From assembly GCA_018065815.1 (NCBI GenBank), contig JAGHSP010000239.1:1-16407 (forward strand): DNA of 16,407 bases, in the 5' to 3' direction. Made by a program: the position numbers and the translations under genes. Under the pieces are notes generated by a model. It was not told the DNA's origin. It worked only from the letters and a program-made list of their open reading frames with translations, and did not search any database. Shown here piece after piece: positions 14,463-16,407 of this stretch (position 1 is its first letter; every line of letters begins with the position of its first letter). The DNA is from Candidatus Sodaliphilus limicaballi (lineage in GTDB: Bacteria; Bacteroidota; Bacteroidia; Bacteroidales; Muribaculaceae).

Positions 14463-14494
14463 CAAAATTAGTCCATTTTTTGCACACTCGCAAA
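14463..14494 (-). promoter_or_regulatory. Promoter of the GT-B/GT-A operon
   Basis: On the reverse strand TTTG (complement of 14491-14494), exactly 20 nt, then TAATTTTG (complement of 14463-14470) followed by C: a full match to the Bacteroidota consensus. The ATG at 14455 follows 7 bases after the -7 box, so the leader is only a few nucleotides. Confidence 0.8.
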
Positions 14495-14499
14495 AAATG
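14474..14499. promoter_or_regulatory. Perfect 10-bp inverted repeat at the centre of the divergent promoters
   Basis: CATTTTTTGC (14474-14483) and GCAAAAAATG (14490-14499) flank a 6-nt gap. Each arm contains the -33 TTTG of one promoter, and the symmetry centre (14486.5) is also the centre between the two -7 boxes. Confidence 0.75.
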
Positions 14500-14510
14500 T
14501 AGTACTTTTA
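14479..14510 (+). promoter_or_regulatory. Promoter of the divergent GT2 gene
   Basis: TTTG at 14479-14482, a 20-nt spacer and TACTTTTA at 14503-14510, one base off TAnnTTTG. The ATG at 14520 starts 9 nt after the box, implying a nearly leaderless mRNA. Confidence 0.7.
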
Positions 14511-14519
14511 CACGAATTT

Positions 14520-15485
14520 ATGCAAACTATCTCGATAATAATACCCGTGTACAACCGCGCCCACATCGTGGAGCGCACCCTTGGCTCGGTGCTCGCGCAG
14601 AGTCACCGGCCGTTGCAGGTCGTGCTTGTGGATAACGATTCCAGCGACGACTCGCTGGCGGTGCTGCAAGGGTTTGCACAGGAAAATAACACTGATGATT
14701 TTCAGGTGAAGGTTGTTACCGAGTCGCATCACACAGCCGGCGCGGCCCGCAACAGGGGTGCGAAGGAGGCGACGGGCGAATGGCTTGTGTTCTTCGACAG
14801 CGACGACGAGATGCATCCCGCGCTGGTGGCCGACTATCTTGCCGCCATAGAGCAGGCTGGGGGAGATGTTGATATTGTCTCGACAGGGGCAACCTTGCGA
14901 TTCCCCGACGGGACTACTCGCGCACTGCCGTTCCACATGAGCGACATCATGGCGGTGCAAATGCTTCACAGCCAGCTTGCCACACAGCGATATGCAGTGC
15001 GCAAGGCTTTCTTCGAAAAATGTGGCGAGTGGAACCCCGACCTGCCAGTGTGGAACGACTGGGAGCTGGGAGTGAGGCTGCTGCTGGCTGAACCTCGCAT
15101 GGCCTACATGGGTAATGAGCGAGTTTTTGTCAACCACAGCGGCGAAGCTAGCATCACCGGCAACAGTTTTAGTGCCAAGGCTGGGCAATGGGAGCACGTT
15201 ATGGATGTGGTTGAGGAGGAACTGTCAGCTTCCTCTCATCCCGAGGCTACTCGCTTGAAACGATTGCTTGAGTTCAAGCGCGTCACCCTTGCTGCTCTAT
15301 ATCAGCGAGAGGGTTTGCAAGAGCAGTCACAGGAATTGTGCAAGGGAGCATATAGCCGTCTTTGCGACAGTTACAGCAATAGCCTCAAATGGCGTGTGAT
15401 AGTTGCTCCCATCGTGCGCAAACTCTTTGCTCGCATCGTCAACGGCAAACGAGGCTCGGCAATCATCGCCCGCAAATTACTGTGA
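14520..15485 (+). CDS. Family 2 glycosyltransferase
   Basis: A 321-residue GT2 enzyme with the classic N-terminal GT-A domain: ISIIIPVYNRAHIVERTL (4-21), the uridine-binding VDNDSSDDS (37-45), GAARNRGAKEATGEWLVFFD (74-93) and the metal-binding DSDD (93-96). WNDWELG (178-184) is the acceptor-side ED-type motif. The C-terminal 100 residues are helical and basic, without a membrane segment. It should add one sugar from a nucleotide donor to a growing glycan on the cytoplasmic face of the inner membrane. It cannot start later than the ATG at 14520, because the IIPVYN strand begins at residue 6. It is transcribed divergently from the other two glycosyltransferase genes through a symmetric shared promoter. 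Its last codons and stop are part of a direct repeat copied 202 bp downstream. Confidence 0.92.
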   Translation: MQTISIIIPVYNRAHIVERTLGSVLAQSHRPLQVVLVDNDSSDDSLAVLQGFAQENNTDDFQVKVVTESHHTAGAARNRGAKEATGEWLVFFDSDDEMHPALVADYLAAIEQAGGDVDIVSTGATLRFPDGTTRALPFHMSDIMAVQMLHSQLATQRYAVRKAFFEKCGEWNPDLPVWNDWELGVRLLLAEPRMAYMGNERVFVNHSGEASITGNSFSAKAGQWEHVMDVVEEELSASSHPEATRLKRLLEFKRVTLAALYQREGLQEQSQELCKGAYSRLCDSYSNSLKWRVIVAPIVRKLFARIVNGKRGSAIIARKLL

Positions 15486-15503
15486 GGAATAATTGCTTTT
15501 CTA
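15465..15503. repeat. Direct repeat, left copy (39 bp)
   Basis: Matches 15667-15705 at 35 of 39 positions. The first 22 bases are identical, then four mismatches fall within six bases, then 11 bases are identical (TTGCTTTTCTA). The left part is the true 3' end of the GT2 gene. The right part resembles the last codons of the nuclease gene in reverse but lacks its stop codon. Confidence 0.9.
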
Positions 15504-15532
15504 AATCCTTACCAAAGACAAAAACCGAAATC

Positions 15533-15660
15533 AACCCCTTGTGTATGTGAGGGCTCTCGTTCCTCGAGTCCGATGCCAGTGTTGTATGTTTGAACTATTG
15601 AGCAAGCTCATATCATCAGGGGCGGCAGCCCTCATCCCTGCAAGGGGTTTTTATTGTTTT
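15533..15660 (+). ncRNA. Candidate structured RNA or small foldable element with T-rich tail
   Basis: The segment folds by eye into one rod. AACCCCTTG (15533-15541) pairs with CAAGGGGTT (15641-15649). After a symmetric 6x6 internal loop, TGAGGGCT (15548-15555) pairs with AGCCCTCA (15627-15634). After a 2x2 loop, CGTTCCT (15558-15564) pairs with AGGGGCG (15618-15624, two G-U pairs), then GATG/CATC and a small GAG-CAAG-CTC hairpin. On the + strand the closing stem runs into TTTTATTGTTTTTTT, as in an intrinsic terminator. No -7 box was recognised upstream. It could be a small RNA, a bidirectional terminator of the two convergent genes, or a non-autonomous mobile element. Confidence 0.35.
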
Positions 15661-15666
15661 TTTCAA

Positions 15667-15705
15667 ATCGCCCGCAAATTACTGTGAGTTATGCTTGCTT
15701 TTCTA
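15667..15705. repeat. Direct repeat, right copy (39 bp)
   Basis: Second copy of the 39-bp repeat. Its left half is a non-coding copy of the end of the GT2 gene, and its right half is the genuine 3' end of the reverse-strand nuclease gene, including its stop (TTA at 15689-15691). Confidence 0.9.
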
Positions 15706-16407
15706 TGATGCAATCTTCGATATTGCGTGTTTCGCGTGAGATGTTCAAGCCGATGCGGAAGATTTGTTGGCCTGTGAGTTCAAAGGGTAGGGTATAGTCC
15801 TTGCTCTTGATTTGGTCAATGGCATCTTGTGCTGATCCGTCAAATTTGAATTCAATGACGTAGCAGAATTTTGGAGTTTGCAATACCATGTCGATGCGAC
15901 CATAACTAGTGCGATATTCAGCCTGGACATACATGCCTAAGAGTTTGTGCAACAGCCACACCTGGTTTTGGTAATGATTTTCTAAATCTTTGATAAGCTC
16001 GTAAGGGGTATCGGCAAACAGGGCCCTCATGCGCAGCACAAACTGGTCAACGTTACCTTGCCTCAAGTCATTTATATAGTTCCGATAGTCAAATGTTGAG
16101 TTCGGTTCGTTCTTTTGGATGTAGTATGGTATAAGGAATTTGACGAAACCGTCTTGCACCTCCTTGTTGGGGAACCCTAACCGATATAAATCAAACTCCT
16201 TGTCATAACCTTTAATAGTTAAGTAACCGCTCTGGTAGATTACGGGGATGGGGTTGGTTGACTCGGAGTCCACACTATTGAGCACGTCGGCATCAACCTC
16301 GGCATTCTCCATGTGGTCAAGATTGTAGTTGTGACGCACAAGCAATGTGGCAAGATAGGTGGGGGTTCCAGTCTCAAACCAGTAGCTCTTGAAAATTCTG
16401 TTCTTCA
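15689..16407 (-). CDS. AAA-ATPase-like / PD-(D/E)XK nuclease-superfamily protein, C-terminal part (cut by window edge)
   Basis: The reading frame is open through the right edge, so only the C-terminal 238 residues or so are present. Just inside the edge it reads KNRIFKSYWFETGTPTYLA, the YWFETGTP signature that follows the ATPase domain in the large Bacteroidota/Clostridia family of AAA-ATPase-like (PF09820) proteins with a C-terminal PD-(D/E)XK domain (PF08011). That nuclease-like domain is visible: GRIDMV supplies the Asp, YVIEFKF the E-x-K, and AQDAIDQIK a following helix with Gln. The gene ends RIGLNISRETRNIEDCIIEK, also typical. The family occurs in many copies per genome and its function is unproven; mobile-element or defence links have been proposed. 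A TTG at 16343-16345 is not a real start. Confidence 0.85.
   Translation of the reverse strand, partial: KNRIFKSYWFETGTPTYLATLLVRHNYNLDHMENAEVDADVLNSVDSESTNPIPVIYQSGYLTIKGYDKEFDLYRLGFPNKEVQDGFVKFLIPYYIQKNEPNSTFDYRNYINDLRQGNVDQFVLRMRALFADTPYELIKDLENHYQNQVWLLHKLLGMYVQAEYRTSYGRIDMVLQTPKFCYVIEFKFDGSAQDAIDQIKSKDYTLPFELTGQQIFRIGLNISRETRNIEDCIIEKQA

Noticed and set aside
14520..15485. Capsule or O-antigen locus call
   Set aside because: Only three nucleotide-sugar-type transferases are present, without Wzx, Wzy, Wza-like export or sugar-nucleotide synthesis genes in the window, so the specific glycan cannot be named.
15531..15635. 34-codon reverse-strand open frame inside the structured element
   Set aside because: It lies entirely within the paired stems, has no start signal and no domain, and its composition is explained by the inverted repeat. 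It could be revived only if conserved as protein in relatives.

Overview
The window comes from the chromosome of a member of the phylum Bacteroidota, most likely the order Bacteroidales (Prevotella, Bacteroides or Muribaculaceae type). Three things point there: most intergenic promoters fit the Bacteroidota form TTTG/TTTC - 20 nt - TAnnTTTG, Shine-Dalgarno sequences are mostly absent, and several families are typical of that order (tandem rhomboids followed by membrane-anchored EEP hydrolases, a DUF4369/thioredoxin-like lipoprotein, a secreted M3 peptidase, and an AAA-ATPase/PD-(D/E)XK protein). No tRNA, rRNA, CRISPR array, insertion sequence or phage gene is visible.

Layout. Positions 188-4270 (+) hold two overlapping rhomboid protease genes and then two overlapping paralogous membrane-anchored endonuclease/exonuclease/phosphatase genes. 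Their 3' end collides with a reverse-strand pair (7114-4257): a flavoprotein resembling protoporphyrinogen oxidase and UDP-galactopyranose mutase, then a GT-C-like polytopic membrane protein. Next is a reverse-strand lipoprotein with a thioredoxin fold that lacks its CxxC (8390-7308). It is divergent from a secreted alpha/beta-hydrolase (8601-9401). A YafQ-type toxin-antitoxin pair (9978-9464, reverse) and a secreted dipeptidyl carboxypeptidase (12254-10134, reverse) follow. A small glycan cluster occupies 12485-15485: a reverse operon of a GT-B and a GT-A glycosyltransferase, and a divergent GT2 gene. The window ends in the C-terminal part of an AAA-ATPase/PD-(D/E)XK gene that runs off the edge (16407-15689, reverse).

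How the genes may work together: three nucleotide-sugar-type glycosyltransferases plus the GT-C-like protein and its flavoenzyme partner suggest surface glycan synthesis (capsule, LPS or glycoprotein glycan). The rhomboids, EEP proteins, lipoprotein, esterase and M3 peptidase are all membrane or envelope proteins, so the window is strongly biased to envelope functions. The YafQ pair and the nuclease gene are accessory-type genes.

The most unusual features are not protein-coding. (1) A 202-bp segment lies between two convergent genes. It is bracketed by a 39-bp direct repeat made from the two gene ends and contains a rod-like foldable element. (2) A perfectly symmetric pair of divergent promoters at 14463-14510 would give nearly leaderless transcripts for both glycosyltransferase genes. 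(3) Three intergenic regions carry tandem arrays with a 9-bp period. All functional statements come from reading motifs by eye; no database search was run.
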